Both the position numbers and the translations under genes were made by a program. Of a stretch of 5,213 bases of DNA, positions 5,110 through 5,213 are shown piece by piece. Source of the stretch: Deltaproteobacteria bacterium (GTDB lineage: Bacteria; SAR324; JACQKK01); NCBI GenBank assembly GCA_029858165.1, contig JAOUFO010000151.1:1-5213 (forward strand). Direction: 5' to 3'. The notes under the pieces are model-generated. The model was given only the letters and a program-made list of their open reading frames with translations, was not told the DNA's origin and did not search any database. Numbering within the stretch: position 1 is the first letter of the stretch; each line of letters starts with the position of its first letter.

Positions 5110-5213
5110 ATGGGGTGGAGGCGGCAATCAACCCCGCCGGGATACCCCCGGATGTTCCCCCCCCTGACCCGGCGGGAAAAATGGGGGCTGGGGGCGGGGG
5201 TGGCGGTGTTTGT
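5110..5213 (+). CDS. Partial gene start, likely membrane protein
   Basis: The frame opens with ATG one base after the glycosyltransferase stop and runs off the window after 34 codons, so only the N-terminus is visible. It has a basic, proline-rich start (MGWRRQSTPPGYPRMF), then LTRREKWGLGAGVAVFV. A charged TRREK stretch leading straight into a hydrophobic segment is the typical entry to a first membrane helix. Such starts are common in multi-spanning GT39/ArnT-like glycosyltransferases, which often sit beside DPM1-like genes and use their lipid-linked sugar. That identity is a guess from context. A second ATG at 5152 (Met15) is an alternative start. Tight spacing indicates translational coupling with the glycosyltransferase. 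Confidence 0.5.
   Translation, partial: MGWRRQSTPPGYPRMFPPLTRREKWGLGAGVAVF
5174..5200 (+). other. G-quadruplex-type motif near the start of the partial gene
   Basis: Runs of G3, G5, G5 and G5 are separated by loops of 6 (AAAAAT), 2 and 1 nt, a clean fit to G3+N1-7, and further GG pairs follow to 5206. It lies at codons 22-31 of the partial gene in the sense strand, so an RNA structure there could affect early translation. Its short loops make it the best of the three such motifs in the window. Confidence 0.45.

Overview
The window holds three complete housekeeping genes, one complete glycosyltransferase gene and the start of a fifth gene, all on the + strand. The sequence is fairly GC-rich and makes heavy use of GGG (Gly) and CCC (Pro) codons, which leaves G6-G8 runs in the coding strand of every complete gene. 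It is clearly bacterial. The gene set and protein style suggest a Gram-negative bacterium, most likely a deltaproteobacterium (Desulfobacterota, Desulfobacteraceae-like). That placement is inferred from impression and not proven by any marker here.

Layout: positions 1-162 are the upstream region of ftsH, with small hairpins, a T7 tract and a good ribosome binding site before a GTG start. ftsH (163-1947) encodes the membrane AAA+ zinc protease. After 43 nt comes psd (1991-2830), phosphatidylserine decarboxylase, and after 15 nt rlmN (2846-3961), the radical-SAM 23S rRNA/tRNA adenosine-C2 methyltransferase. The short same-strand gaps suggest one transcript. A 196-nt intergenic region (3962-4157) follows. 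It has an AT-rich, promoter-like segment, a 10-bp-period direct repeat and two strong inverted repeats. It leads into a family-2 glycosyltransferase with two C-terminal membrane helices (4158-5108). One base after its stop a new membrane-protein-like reading frame begins (5110) and runs off the window.

How the genes fit together: FtsH and Psd both act at the cytoplasmic membrane (protein quality control and phosphatidylethanolamine synthesis), and RlmN acts on the ribosome and tRNA. The glycosyltransferase and its partial neighbour look like a separate unit, probably for lipid-linked sugar or surface glycan metabolism. I see no mobile element, CRISPR array, tRNA, rRNA or obvious defence system. 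The least explained DNA is the structured 3962-4157 leader. Most of the window is ordinary core genome, and I do not see convincing evidence for a new biological system.
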